Assembly (NCBI GenBank): GCA_946478645.1
Contig: CAMLCW010000085.1
Location: forward strand, 1-15,080
Length of the DNA: 15,080 nt
Source of the DNA: an uncultured Variovorax sp.
GTDB lineage: Bacteria; Pseudomonadota; Gammaproteobacteria; Burkholderiales; Burkholderiaceae
Direction of reading: 5' to 3'
Shown here: one piece after another, positions 6,123-13,906 of the stretch
How positions within the stretch are numbered: the first letter of the stretch is position 1
How the letters are laid out: the number at the start of each line of letters is the position of its first letter
Notes under the pieces: generated by a model
What the model was told of the DNA's origin: nothing
Seen by the model: the letters and a program-made list of their open reading frames with translations, nothing else
The model's database searches: none
Made by a program: the position numbers and the translations under genes

Positions 6123-6850
6123 CAGTTGGTGGACGCCGCGAGTTGCTTCTCGACCTGCTCGGCGGGAATGGCGCCCGGCGTGCGCGTGCCGTCGGCAAAG
6201 ATCAGCGTGGGCGTGCCGGTGATGTTGTACCTGCGGCCGAACTCCACGTTGCGCTGCAGCGCGGCCACGTCGCAGCCGGCGGCCGCGGTGGTGGGCTTGA
6301 CGTTGGCCTCCATCCAGTCGCTCCAGGCCTTGCCCTTGTCCTTGCTGCACCAGATGTCGCGCGACTTGGTCGCCGAGTCGGCACCGAGCACCGGGTAGAG
6401 GAACAGGTACATCGTGATGTTGTCGACCGACTTCATGTCCTTCTCGAAACGCTTGCAATAGCCGCAGTTCGGGTCTTCGAACACCGCGAGCTTGCGTTTG
6501 CCGTTGCCGCGCACGATCTTGATCGCGTCCTTCACGGGCAGCTTGTCGAACGACACCTGGCTGAGCTTCTCCACGCGTTCCTCGGTCAGGTTCTTGCGCG
6601 CGTTCACGTCGATCAGGTTGCCCTGCAGCAGGTAGTTGCCCATCTCGTCGGTGTAGTAGATCTGGAAGCCGTTCACGCGCACTTCGTAGAGGCCCGGCAT
6701 GGGCGACTTGACGATCTCGTCGATCGGCGGGAACTGCGGGATCCGCGCGGGCAGGTTCTTGCGGATCTCGGCTTCGCCGGCCAGGGCCGTGGCGGCCGAT
6801 GCGAGCATGCAGGCGGCGAGAAGAAGGTGGCGTGCGAATGTGGTTTTCAT
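6122..6850 (-). CDS. dsbC: Thiol:disulfide interchange protein DsbC
   Basis: The 242-residue periplasmic disulfide isomerase has a signal peptide: MKTTFARH followed by a hydrophobic core to about residue 22 and AxA-type cleavage near ALA-GE (22-26). The N-terminal dimerisation region covers about 25-85. The thioredoxin-fold domain carries the active site CGYC (129-132, in FEDPNCGYCKRFE) and the cis-proline loop TGTPTLIF (211-218). Cys168 and Cys193 match the second, structural disulfide of DsbC proteins. It corrects wrong disulfides in exported proteins and is normally kept reduced by DsbD, which is not in this window. The start has a GGGAG ribosome site 5 nt upstream and lies 20 nt after the monooxygenase stop; an ATG at 6874 overlapping that stop is a weaker candidate. 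Confidence 0.95.
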   Translation of the reverse strand: MKTTFARHLLLAACMLASAATALAGEAEIRKNLPARIPQFPPIDEIVKSPMPGLYEVRVNGFQIYYTDEMGNYLLQGNLIDVNARKNLTEERVEKLSQVSFDKLPVKDAIKIVRGNGKRKLAVFEDPNCGYCKRFEKDMKSVDNITMYLFLYPVLGADSATKSRDIWCSKDKGKAWSDWMEANVKPTTAAAGCDVAALQRNVEFGRRYNITGTPTLIFADGTRTPGAIPAEQVEKQLAASTN

Positions 6851-6870
6851 GGGGACTCCCTTGGATGGAT

Positions 6871-8004
6871 TCATGCCTTCAAGCCCATCGCCTGGCTGGC
6901 GATCCATTGCTTGAGCAGGCGCGTGCGGTCGAAGCCGCGCATGCCCCAGTTGCGCAGCGCGGGCAGTGGGTCGGCGCTGTGCGAGAACAGCTGCTGCAGG
7001 CCGTCGGTGGCAAGGCTCATCTGCAGCACGCCGGCGCGGCGGGCGCGCTCGTAGCGGCGCAGCAGGCGCAGGTCGCCAACGCTGCGCCAGTAGTCGCGGT
7101 GCGTGATCAGGTCGGCCAGCATGGCGGCATCGGCCAGGCCGAGGTTCAGGCCCTGGCCCGCGAGCGGATGCACGGTGTGCGCGGCATCGCCGGCCAGCGC
7201 CCACGACTGCGGCGCGCCTTGCGCCTTGGGCATGGTGCCGATCCAGCGGTCGGCCATCGCGCGCGCGAGCGGCCAGGCGCTGCGTTCGCTCGTGAGCTGC
7301 AGTGCGCCCAGAGTGCCGTGGCTGGCTTCGGTCACGGCGGTATTGAATTCGTCGCGGCCGAGCGCGAGCAGGCCGGGCGCGCGGAACTGGTCGACCGACC
7401 ACACCAGCGCGAGCGAGCGCCCATGCGCACCGCCCATGGGCAGCAGCGCCAGCACTTCGCCCTTGTCGTCGAACCACTGACGCGCCGTGCCGTCATGCGG
7501 CTGGGCGGCCTCGAGCCGTGCAGCGATCGCATGCTGCGGATAGCGCGTGACCTCGTAGCTCACGCCCAGCGCTTCGCGCGTGGCGCTGGCCTTGCCTTCG
7601 CACACCACCGTGAGCGGCGCGGCAACGGGTTCGGCCACCACCTCGACCAGCGGCTGGAAGCGCACCGCATCGGCGAGCTGCTGCTCGAGCGCGGGCACGT
7701 CGACGATCCAGGCCAGCGCCTCGACCTTCTGCTGCGCCGCGCTGAACTGCACGCGGCCGCCCTCGTCGCCGTTGACGCGCATCTCGCGCACCGGTGTGGC
7801 ATGGGCGGCATCGGGCCAGGCGCGCAGCGATTCGAGCAGCGTCTTCGAAGCCGCGTTGAGCGCATAGGCGCGGATGTCCGCCTGGCCCGCCGCCGCGGGC
7901 GGCACCACCAGCGCGACCCGCACGCGTTCGCGCGCGAGCAGCAGGGCCAGCGTCCGGCCGACGATGCCGGCGCCGCGTATGCAAACTTCAGGGGGAAGGG
8001 CCAT
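6871..8004 (-). CDS. UbiH/UbiF-family FAD-dependent monooxygenase
   Basis: The 377-residue flavoprotein fits the UbiH/UbiF/VisC/Coq6 family in length and motifs. The N-terminal Rossmann motif is GAGIVG (11-16). DIRAYALNAASKTLLESL (43-60) matches the family's R-x-x-A-L region. The second FAD motif is GDAAHTVHPLAGQGLNLGLAD (272-292). Members hydroxylate the ring of ubiquinone precursors with O2 and NAD(P)H at the inner membrane. Which ring carbon this one modifies cannot be read from sequence, so no symbol is given. I chose MALPPEVCIRGAG (ATG 8004) although the frame is open to 8076, because TACAAT lies 6 nt before this ATG and because the protein then begins at the usual distance from the FAD motif. 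No Shine-Dalgarno is visible. It heads the operon with dsbC and the M61 peptidase. Confidence 0.9.
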   Translation of the reverse strand: MALPPEVCIRGAGIVGRTLALLLARERVRVALVVPPAAAGQADIRAYALNAASKTLLESLRAWPDAAHATPVREMRVNGDEGGRVQFSAAQQKVEALAWIVDVPALEQQLADAVRFQPLVEVVAEPVAAPLTVVCEGKASATREALGVSYEVTRYPQHAIAARLEAAQPHDGTARQWFDDKGEVLALLPMGGAHGRSLALVWSVDQFRAPGLLALGRDEFNTAVTEASHGTLGALQLTSERSAWPLARAMADRWIGTMPKAQGAPQSWALAGDAAHTVHPLAGQGLNLGLADAAMLADLITHRDYWRSVGDLRLLRRYERARRAGVLQMSLATDGLQQLFSHSADPLPALRNWGMRGFDRTRLLKQWIASQAMGLKA

Positions 8005-8010
8005 TCGGCC

Positions 8011-8016
8011 ATTGTA
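8011..8016 (-). promoter_or_regulatory. -10-like element of the monooxygenase-dsbC-M61 operon
   Basis: TACAAT on the minus strand (8016 to 8011) is separated by 6 nt from ATG 8004, so the transcript may be leaderless. No good -35 hexamer is visible. It is divergent from the -10-like GACAAT of the MOSC gene 40 bp away. Confidence 0.45.
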
Positions 8017-8055
8017 AGAACAAGCCCGCGGCCGGCCGGGCACGGCCCGATGCGG

Positions 8056-8061
8056 GACAAT
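8056..8061 (+). promoter_or_regulatory. -10-like element of the MOSC-protein gene
   Basis: GACAAT would start transcription near 8068, giving a leader of about 22 nt that includes the AGGA ribosome site before GTG 8090. The -35 region is not obvious. Confidence 0.4.
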
Positions 8062-8089
8062 CGCCGCGAATTTCAATCAGGAACCCCAC

Positions 8090-8971
8090 GTGCCGCAGAC
8101 CGATTTCGACCTTCAAGCCACCATCTCGCGCCTGTTCGTCTACCCCGTCAAATCGTGCGCGGGGGTCGAGCTCCCCGAAGCGCTGCTGACCGAGACGGGG
8201 CTCGAGTTCGACCGCGCCTGGATGGTGGTCGATGCCAACGGAGAATTCGTCACGCAGCGGCAGCTTCCGCGCATGGCGCTGATCCGTCCCCAGATGCGGC
8301 ACACCGAGGCGGTGCTGCGCGCGCCGGGCATGCTGGCGCTGCACCTGGCTTTCGACCGGGTCGAGAAGCCGGTGCGCGTGCGGGTCTGGAAAGACGAGGT
8401 CGCCGCCTACGACATGGGCGACATCGCGGCGCAGTGGTTCAGCGACTTCCTCTCCGAGCCGGGCCAACCGCAGGCGCTGCGCCTGGTGCGTTTCGACCCC
8501 GAGCACAAGCGGCTGTCGAACCTCGAATGGACCGGCGGCGCCGAAGCCACGAACCAGTTCGCCGACGGTTATCCGCTGCTGGTGGCCAGCGAAGGCTCGC
8601 TGGCCGAACTCAACGCGCGGCTGGGCGCGGCGGGCCACGATGCCGTCGGCATCGAGCGCTTTCGCCCGAACATCGTGCTGGGCGGGATCGAGGCGCACGA
8701 CGAAGACCGCGTCGATGCGCTGCACATTCCCACCGGCGAAGGCGAAGCCGAACTGAAACCGGTGAAACCCTGCACGCGCTGCCCGATTCCCGACATCGAC
8801 CCGGCCACCGGGCTCAGCAGCCCTGAAGTGGGCGACATGCTGCGCACCTACCGCGCCGATGCGCGGGTCGACGGGCGCATCACCTTCGGCATGAACTGCA
8901 TCGTGGTGTCGGGCGTGGAGCAGATGCTCAAGGTCGGGCAGGCGGTGGGCGCGAACTACCGCTTCGAATAA
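8090..8971 (+). CDS. MOSC-domain protein (YcbX-like, without ferredoxin domain)
   Basis: The 293-residue protein starts at GTG with AGGA placed 8 nt upstream. Residues 10-120 form the MOSC N-terminal beta-barrel (ISRLFVYPVKSCAGVEL, then GLEFDRAWMVVD). The MOSC domain follows at about 150-292 and includes the family motif KPCTRCPIPDIDPATG (226-241). Cys228 or Cys231 is the likely molybdenum-cofactor ligand; Cys270 is also conserved-looking. MOSC proteins carry a sulfurated Mo cofactor and reduce N-hydroxylated compounds or deliver sulfur. E. coli YcbX (about 369 residues) has a C-terminal 2Fe-2S ferredoxin domain; this protein ends before it, so it would need a separate electron donor. Its stop is 12 bp from the opposing ribokinase stop. 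Confidence 0.9.
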   Translation: MPQTDFDLQATISRLFVYPVKSCAGVELPEALLTETGLEFDRAWMVVDANGEFVTQRQLPRMALIRPQMRHTEAVLRAPGMLALHLAFDRVEKPVRVRVWKDEVAAYDMGDIAAQWFSDFLSEPGQPQALRLVRFDPEHKRLSNLEWTGGAEATNQFADGYPLLVASEGSLAELNARLGAAGHDAVGIERFRPNIVLGGIEAHDEDRVDALHIPTGEGEAELKPVKPCTRCPIPDIDPATGLSSPEVGDMLRTYRADARVDGRITFGMNCIVVSGVEQMLKVGQAVGANYRFE

Positions 8972-8984
8972 CAGGCGCGCCTGT
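8971..8984. repeat. 14-bp perfect palindrome between convergent stop codons
   Basis: ACAGGCGCGCCTGT is fully self-complementary and spans the last base of the MOSC stop codon to the last base of the ribokinase stop. With a 4-nt loop it makes only a 5-bp stem and has no T-run, so it is at best a weak hairpin. Confidence 0.4.
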
Positions 8985-9955
8985 CAAAGCGCGACCCAGT
9001 CGGGCGGCAGGGGGCTTTGCTGCACGGCATCGCGCTGCGGGATCGAGGGTTGCGCGCCGGGCTGCCGGATGCACAGCGCCGCGGCGCGGATGCCCAGGCG
9101 CACCGCGGCATCGAAGGACTGGCCTTCGCCCAGCGCCACCGCCAGCGCGCCGAGAAAGGTGTCGCCTGCGGCCGTGGTGTCGACCGGCTGGATGTTCGGT
9201 GCGGGATGGTGGCGGGCGCCGTCGGCGTCCACCGCCACCGCGCCGTGCGCGCCGAGCGTGACGACCACGCGCGCGACGCCCTTGGCGCGCAGCAGTTGGC
9301 CTGCGCGCGCGGCCTGCGGCGGACTGTCGGCCCGATGCCCGCACAGCGCCTCGGCCTCGATCTCGTTGAGCACCAGCGTGTCGATGTGCGGCCACATCGC
9401 GTCGGCCATCGGCTGCACCGGCGACGGATTGAGCAGCACCTTGCAGCCGGCGTCGTGGGCCAGCGCGGCAGCGTGCGCCACCTGGTCCATTGGTACCTCG
9501 AACTGCATGACCAGGAAGGCCGCGCCCGCGAGCTGCGCGCGCAGCGCGGGTACGTCGAGCGCGAGCCGCGCATTGGCGCCCGGAACGATCGCGATGCGGT
9601 TCTGGCCGCTGTCTTCCACGAGGATCAGCGCGGTGCCGGTGGGCTCGCCGCCTTCGGCGGTGCGCAGCGCGGTGGTGTCGATGCCATCGCGTGCGAGCGC
9701 GGCGCGCAGTGCCTGGCCGTGGGCGTCGTCGCCGACGCAGCCGGCCATCGCGACGCGGGCGCCCTGGCGCGCGCAGCTCACGGCCTGGTTCGCGCCCTTG
9801 CCGCCGGGGATTTGGTCGATCGAGCGGCCGACCACGGTTTCGCCGGCGGCGGGCGCCTTGGGCACGCGCAGCACGATGTCCATGTTGAGGCTGCCGAGCA
9901 CCACGATGCGGGGCTCGGGGGTCGCGCCGGGCGGTGAAGAGAGGTTCGGGCTCAC
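8984..9955 (-). CDS. rbsK: Ribokinase (PfkB family)
   Basis: The 323-residue sugar kinase phosphorylates D-ribose at O5 with ATP, feeding the pentose phosphate pathway. Ribokinase motifs are [12 protein letters not shown] (18-29), GGKGANQAV (51-59), [11 protein letters not shown] (196-206), the ATP-loop segment [11 protein letters not shown] (233-243) and [13 protein letters not shown] (259-271), with Asp265 as the catalytic base. GGKGANQ and DTTAAGDTF favour ribokinase over other PfkB sugar kinases, but no rbs transport gene is adjacent. A related substrate, such as deoxyribose or a nucleoside, is possible. The start is GTG 9955 without a strong Shine-Dalgarno; the first 12 or so residues are Pro/Ser-rich. 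It is divergent from ychF across a 141-bp gap. Confidence 0.88.
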   Translation of the reverse strand: MSPNLSSPPGATPEPRIVVLGSLNMDIVLRVPKAPAAGETVVGRSIDQIPGGKGANQAVSCARQGARVAMAGCVGDDAHGQALRAALARDGIDTTALRTAEGGEPTGTALILVEDSGQNRIAIVPGANARLALDVPALRAQLAGAAFLVMQFEVPMDQVAHAAALAHDAGCKVLLNPSPVQPMADAMWPHIDTLVLNEIEAEALCGHRADSPPQAARAGQLLRAKGVARVVVTLGAHGAVAVDADGARHHPAPNIQPVDTTAAGDTFLGALAVALGEGQSFDAAVRLGIRAAALCIRQPGAQPSIPQRDAVQQSPLPPDWVAL

Positions 9956-10065
9956 GGGCGGAACTTTCGTTGGAGATGGGATTTTGGATCGGGTTCAGCG
10001 CTGGCGCTGCCGCTCGGCCCATGCCGCGGGAAAAGCCGTCGCGCCCGCCGCAGGCCGGGCCGCCT

Positions 10066-10071
10066 TAAAAT
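10066..10071 (+). promoter_or_regulatory. -10-like element of ychF
   Basis: TAAAAT (one mismatch to consensus) lies 25 nt before the ychF start, followed by an AAGAGGA ribosome site at about 10085-10091. No clear -35 is seen. Confidence 0.45.
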
Positions 10072-10096
10072 CCGCGGTTACCCAAGAGGACCCCCC

Positions 10097-11188
10097 ATGA
10101 GTTTGCAATGCGGCATCGTCGGCCTGCCCAACGTCGGTAAATCCACCCTTTTCAATGCGCTGACCAAGGCCGGCATCGCGGCGGAGAACTATCCGTTCTG
10201 CACCATCGAGCCCAACGTGGGCGTGGTGGAAGTGCCCGATCCGCGGCTCGCGCAGCTCAGCGAGATCGTCAAGCCCGAGCGCGTGGTGCCCGCCATCGTC
10301 GAGTTCGTCGACATCGCGGGCCTGGTGGCCGGCGCCAGCACCGGCGAGGGCCTGGGCAACAAGTTCCTCGCCCACATCCGCGAGACCGACGCTACCGTGA
10401 ACGTGGTGCGCTGCTTCGACGACGAGAACGTGATCCACGTGGCCGGCAAGGTCGATCCGATCTCCGACATCGAGGTGATCCAGACCGAACTGTGCCTGGC
10501 CGACCTCGCGACTGTCGAGAAGGCGCTGCACCGCCACACCAAGGTGGCGCGCTCGGGCGACAAGGAGGCGCAGAAGCTCGTCGGCCTGCTCGAACGCTGC
10601 CAGGCCGCGCTGAACGAGAACACGCCGGTGCGCGCGCTCGAATTCACCAAGGAAGAAATGCCGCTGGTGAAGAGCTTCACGCTGATCACCGCCAAGCCCG
10701 CGATGTTCGTGGGCAACGTGGCCGAAGACGGCTTCGAGAACAACCCGTACCTCGACCGCCTGCGCGAGTACGCAGCGAAGCAGGGCGCGCCGGTGGTTGC
10801 CATCTGCGCCAAGATCGAAGCCGAACTCGCCGAGATGGACGACGAGGACAAGAAGATGTTCCTGGCCGAGATCGGCCAGGACGAGCCCGGCCTCAACCGC
10901 CTGATCCGCGCCGCCTACAAGCTGCTCGGCCTGCAGACCTACTTCACGGCCGGCGTGAAGGAAGTGCGCGCCTGGACCATCCGCATCGGCGACACCGGCC
11001 CGCAAGCTGCCGGCGTGATCCACGGCGACTTCGAGAAGGGCTACATCCGCGCCCAGACCATCGCCTTCGACGACTACATCGCCTACAAGGGCGAGCAGGG
11101 CGCGAAGGACGCGGGGAAGATGCGCTCGGAAGGCAAGGAATACGTCGTGAAGGATGGCGACGTGATGAACTTCCTGTTCAGTTCCTGA
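10097..11188 (+). CDS. ychF: Redox-regulated ATPase/GTPase YchF (Obg family)
   Basis: The 363-residue protein is the usual YchF length. The P-loop is GLPNVGKST (9-17), switch [11 protein letters not shown] (31-40), and G3 DIAGL (72-76). The G4 position reads NVAE (207-210) instead of NKxD, the change that lets YchF bind ATP as well as GTP. The C-terminal TGS domain begins near residue 280 ([17 protein letters not shown]) and ends with [13 protein letters not shown]. YchF associates with ribosomes and tunes stress-dependent translation and the oxidative response. The start is supported by an AAGAGGA ribosome site 5-6 nt upstream. The GST gene begins 10 nt after its stop, which suggests one transcript. 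Confidence 0.97.
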   Translation: MSLQCGIVGLPNVGKSTLFNALTKAGIAAENYPFCTIEPNVGVVEVPDPRLAQLSEIVKPERVVPAIVEFVDIAGLVAGASTGEGLGNKFLAHIRETDATVNVVRCFDDENVIHVAGKVDPISDIEVIQTELCLADLATVEKALHRHTKVARSGDKEAQKLVGLLERCQAALNENTPVRALEFTKEEMPLVKSFTLITAKPAMFVGNVAEDGFENNPYLDRLREYAAKQGAPVVAICAKIEAELAEMDDEDKKMFLAEIGQDEPGLNRLIRAAYKLLGLQTYFTAGVKEVRAWTIRIGDTGPQAAGVIHGDFEKGYIRAQTIAFDDYIAYKGEQGAKDAGKMRSEGKEYVVKDGDVMNFLFSS

Positions 11189-11198
11189 CGCCTCCTCC

Positions 11199-11870
11199 AT
11201 GCTCACCGTCCACCATCTCGAGAACTCGCGCTCGCAGCGCGTGCTCTGGCTGCTCGAGGAACTCGCGCTGCCCTACGAGATCGTCCGCTACCAGCGCGAT
11301 CCGAACACGATGCTCGCGCCCGCTTCGCTGCGCGCGGTGCATCCGCTCGGCAAGTCGCCCGTGGTGACGACCGACGAGGGCGAGGTGCTGGCCGAGTCGG
11401 GCGCGATCCTCGAGACACTGGTCGAGCGCCACGGCGGCGGCGCGCTGGCGCCCGCGGCCGGCTCGCCCGAGGCCTTGCGCTATCGCTACTGGATGCACTT
11501 TGCCGAAGGCACGGCGATGTCGCCGCTGCTGCTCAAGCTGGTGTTCGACCGCATCGAGGGCAACAAGATGCCGTTCTTCGTGAAGCCGATCGCGAAGATG
11601 ATCTCGGCCCGGGCCAAGGCGGCGTTCATCGTTCCGAACATCGAGAGCCAGCTCGACTTCATGGAGGCCGAGCTCGGCAAGAGCGAATGGTTCGCGGGCA
11701 ACGCGTTCACGGCGGCCGACATACAGATGAGCTTTCCGGTGGAGGCCGCGCAGGCCCGCGGCGGCCTCGACGCGAAACGCCCGCGGCTCATGGCGTATCT
11801 CTCGCGCATCCACGCGCGCCCGGCCTACGAGCGTGCGCTGGCGCGCGGCGGCCCGTTCAAGCTGCGCTGA
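11199..11870 (+). CDS. Glutathione S-transferase family protein
   Basis: The 223-residue protein has a thioredoxin-fold N-terminal domain (1-80). It contains NSRSQRVLWLLEE (9-21; Ser10 or Arg11 near the glutathione thiol), the cis-proline segment GKSPVV (51-56, Pro54), and Glu66-Ser67 in the glutathione-binding ESGAIL. An all-alpha C-terminal domain (about 88-215) has the N-capping motif FTAADIQMS (170-178). It conjugates or reduces electrophiles with glutathione in the cytoplasm; the subclass (Beta- or Theta-like) cannot be fixed by eye. No Shine-Dalgarno is seen before the ATG, which lies 10 nt after ychF, so translation may be coupled to it. It converges on the yqaA-type gene with 53 bp between stops and no obvious terminator there. 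Confidence 0.92.
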   Translation: MLTVHHLENSRSQRVLWLLEELALPYEIVRYQRDPNTMLAPASLRAVHPLGKSPVVTTDEGEVLAESGAILETLVERHGGGALAPAAGSPEALRYRYWMHFAEGTAMSPLLLKLVFDRIEGNKMPFFVKPIAKMISARAKAAFIVPNIESQLDFMEAELGKSEWFAGNAFTAADIQMSFPVEAAQARGGLDAKRPRLMAYLSRIHARPAYERALARGGPFKLR

Positions 11871-11923
11871 CGAGGCGCGCGCTCACTCACCGCGTTCGCT
11901 CATCGCCCCGCGGCCTTGCTTGC

Positions 11924-12394
11924 TCATGACGGGAAGATGTAGAGCAGCGCGACCGTCATGGTCACGTAGCGCAGGAACTTGCCGATGGCCATGTAGACCA
12001 GGCAGGGCCAGAACGGCAGCTTGAGCCAGCCCGCGACCGCGCACAGCGGATCGCCGACGAGCGGCAGCCAGCTCAGCAGGCAGGCCTTGGGGCCGAGCCG
12101 CTCGAGCCAGCCCAGCACCCTCACATGGTGTTTCGAATGCGAGTATTTGTCGGCCACCTTGTGGGCGCCGTAGCCCAGCCACCAGTCCACCGCGCCCCCC
12201 AGCGTGTTGCCGGCGGTGGCCACCAGCACGGCGGGCCAGAACATCTCGGGGTTCAGCTTCAGCAGGCCGAACAGCACCGGCTCCGAGCCCACGGGCAGCA
12301 GCGTGGCCGAGACGAAGGCCGCGATGAACAGCGTGGAGAGTCCGTATTGCGGCAGCGCGAGAAGCGCGAGGAGAGCGTCGAGCCAGGCTTGCAT
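11924..12394 (-). CDS. yqaA: YqaA-family (DedA/SNARE-associated-like) inner-membrane protein
   Basis: The 156-residue protein is hydrophobic throughout, with about four membrane segments. The family signature FVSATLLPVGSEPVL is at about 22-36 and AGNTLGGAVDWWLG at about 59-72. LLSWLPLVGDPLCAVAGWLKLPFWP sits at about 106-130, followed by GKFLRYV. These agree closely with what I recall of E. coli YqaA, which is slightly shorter. The family lies in the DedA superfamily, whose members are linked to lipid translocation and membrane potential; YqaA itself has no proven function. I chose ATG 12394 because a TATACT hexamer lies 20 nt upstream, although the frame is open to 12541. It is divergent from dusB. 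Confidence 0.9.
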   Translation of the reverse strand: MQAWLDALLALLALPQYGLSTLFIAAFVSATLLPVGSEPVLFGLLKLNPEMFWPAVLVATAGNTLGGAVDWWLGYGAHKVADKYSHSKHHVRVLGWLERLGPKACLLSWLPLVGDPLCAVAGWLKLPFWPCLVYMAIGKFLRYVTMTVALLYIFPS

Positions 12395-12414
12395 AAAGTG
12401 GAATGAGTCGGCGC

Positions 12415-12420
12415 AGTATA
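12415..12420 (-). promoter_or_regulatory. -10-like element of the yqaA-type gene
   Basis: TATACT on the minus strand (12420 to 12415) differs from consensus at one base and predicts a start near 12408, 14 nt before the ATG. It supports the shorter reading of the gene. Confidence 0.45.
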
Positions 12421-12525
12421 GGCAGCCGATCGGCTGCGGCAGGTCGGCGGAAAGGCCGTGCGCGATGGGTGTTTGTACCTGCATCGCATGCGCAAATCGT
12501 TTCAGCGGCCGAAATGCCGCGTGGC

Positions 12526-12531
12526 TACAAT
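12526..12531 (+). promoter_or_regulatory. -10-like element of the dusB-fis(-purH) operon
   Basis: TACAAT would start transcription near 12538, about 42 nt before the dusB ATG. The -35 region shows no clear hexamer. In E. coli the dusB-fis promoter is strongly growth-rate controlled; no matching discriminator can be claimed here. Confidence 0.45.
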
Positions 12532-12579
12532 CGTGCCTCATTTTTCAGCAGCAGCCGGACGCGCGACGCCTCTTTCCCC

Positions 12580-13638
12580 ATGACCTTGCAGATCGGCAAT
12601 CACACGCTGGAAAACCGCCTGTTCGTCGCGCCCATGGCCGGCGTGACCGACCGGCCGTTCCGCATGCTGTGCCGCGAACTGGGCGCGGGCTATGCGGTCA
12701 GCGAGATGGTCACCTCGCGCAAGGAGCTCTGGAACACGCTCAAGACCTCGCGCCGCGCCAACCACGAGGGCGAGCCCGGCCCCATCTCGGTGCAGATCGC
12801 GGGCACCGACGCGGCCATGATGGCCGAGGCCGCGGTCTACAACATCGAGCGTGGCGCGCAGATCATCGACATCAACATGGGCTGCCCGGCCAAGAAGGTC
12901 TGCAACAAGTGGGCTGGCTCGGCGCTCATGCGCGACGAGCCGCTCGCGCGCGAGATCGTGCAGGCCGTGGTCGATGCGGCGCGGCCTTTCGGCGTGCCCG
13001 TGACGCTGAAGATGCGAACCGGCTGGAGCCAGGAGCAGCGCAACGCGGTGCGGCTCGCGCGCGATTTCGAATCGGCTGGCGTGCAGATGCTCACGGTGCA
13101 CGGCCGCACGCGCGAGCAGGGCTACAAGGGCCATGCCGAGTACGACACCATCGCCGCGGTGAAGGCGGCGGTGCGGATTCCGGTGGTGGCGAACGGCGAC
13201 ATCCGCTCGCCCGAGAACGCGCGCGACGTGCTCGCGGCCACCGGCGCCGACGCCGTGATGATCGGCCGCGCAGCCCAGGGCCGGCCGTGGATCTTCCGCG
13301 AGATCGCGCATTTCCTGGCCACGGGCACGCACCTTGCGCCGCCGCTGGTGGCCGAGGTGCGCCGCCTGATGCTCGACCACCTCGAGGCGCACTACGCGCT
13401 CTACGGCGAGTGGAGCGGCGTGCGCACAGCGCGCAAGCACATCAGCTGGTACGTGCGCGCACTTCCCGGTGGCGGGGCCTTCCGTGCCCAGATGAACACA
13501 CTCGAGGACTCGGGCGCGCAACTGCGCGCGGTGAGTGACTATTTCGACGGGCTGGCGAGCCGCATGGAGCGCATGCCCGAGCACCAGGCGGCCGAAGAGC
13601 TGTCCGGTGAAGAGGAGGCGGCCTGCGCCGCCGATTGA
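12580..13638 (+). CDS. dusB: tRNA-dihydrouridine synthase DusB
   Basis: The 352-residue FMN enzyme reduces uridine to dihydrouridine in the D-loop of tRNAs with NAD(P)H. Motifs: [13 protein letters not shown] (16-28; FMN-binding start of the barrel), [14 protein letters not shown] (97-110; Cys102 is the catalytic acid), KMRTGW (144-149), [10 protein letters not shown] (173-182), VVANGDI (202-208) and [13 protein letters not shown] (227-239). A C-terminal helical domain follows to the end. I chose ATG 12580, immediately before [19 protein letters not shown], because the promoter-like TACAAT at 12526 lies inside the longer frame; no strong Shine-Dalgarno is visible. fis begins 17 nt after its stop, the classic dusB-fis operon. 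Confidence 0.96.
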   Translation: MTLQIGNHTLENRLFVAPMAGVTDRPFRMLCRELGAGYAVSEMVTSRKELWNTLKTSRRANHEGEPGPISVQIAGTDAAMMAEAAVYNIERGAQIIDINMGCPAKKVCNKWAGSALMRDEPLAREIVQAVVDAARPFGVPVTLKMRTGWSQEQRNAVRLARDFESAGVQMLTVHGRTREQGYKGHAEYDTIAAVKAAVRIPVVANGDIRSPENARDVLAATGADAVMIGRAAQGRPWIFREIAHFLATGTHLAPPLVAEVRRLMLDHLEAHYALYGEWSGVRTARKHISWYVRALPGGGAFRAQMNTLEDSGAQLRAVSDYFDGLASRMERMPEHQAAEELSGEEEAACAAD

Positions 13639-13655
13639 GAGAGAGAAGAAAAAAC

Positions 13656-13892
13656 ATGAGCAAGAAACACATCGAGGACTGCGTGCGCACCAGTCTGGAC
13701 AGCTACTTTCGCGATCTGCGCGGCACCGAACCCGACGGCATGTACGAGATGATCGTGCGCGTGGTCGAGAAACCCTTGCTCGACGTCGTCATGACGCGTG
13801 CCGAGGGCAACCAGTCGAAGGCCGCGCAATGGTTGGGCCTGAACCGCAACACGCTTCGCAAGAAACTCGTCGAGCACAAACTTTTGAAATAA
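13656..13892 (+). CDS. fis: Fis-family DNA-binding protein (short form)
   Basis: The 78-residue protein has helices equivalent to E. coli Fis residues 27 onward: the dimer core ([20 protein letters not shown]) and the C-terminal helix-turn-helix [20 protein letters not shown] (52-71). E. coli Fis is 98 residues; the N-terminal beta-hairpin arm that contacts invertases is missing here, as in other betaproteobacterial Fis proteins. As a nucleoid protein it bends DNA and activates rRNA and other growth genes. A strong purine-rich ribosome site (GAGAGAGAAGA) precedes the ATG. It sits between dusB (17 nt) and purH (14 nt), so the three are probably cotranscribed, tying Fis level to tRNA modification and purine synthesis. 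Confidence 0.95.
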   Translation: MSKKHIEDCVRTSLDSYFRDLRGTEPDGMYEMIVRVVEKPLLDVVMTRAEGNQSKAAQWLGLNRNTLRKKLVEHKLLK

Positions 13893-13906
13893 CCACGGCA
13901 TATTCC

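Noticed and set aside
4179..6398. A 739-codon open frame on the plus strand opposite the M61 peptidase and dsbC
   Set aside because: Low-complexity Arg/Ala/Gly/Val composition, no domain, and it spans the end of one real gene and part of another on the opposite strand. The opposing strand carries the HEYFH zinc site and CGYC motif.
6799..8826. A 675-codon open frame on the plus strand crossing the UbiH-family gene into the MOSC gene
   Set aside because: It crosses a divergent promoter region and reads the MOSC gene out of frame. No recognisable protein motif is present.
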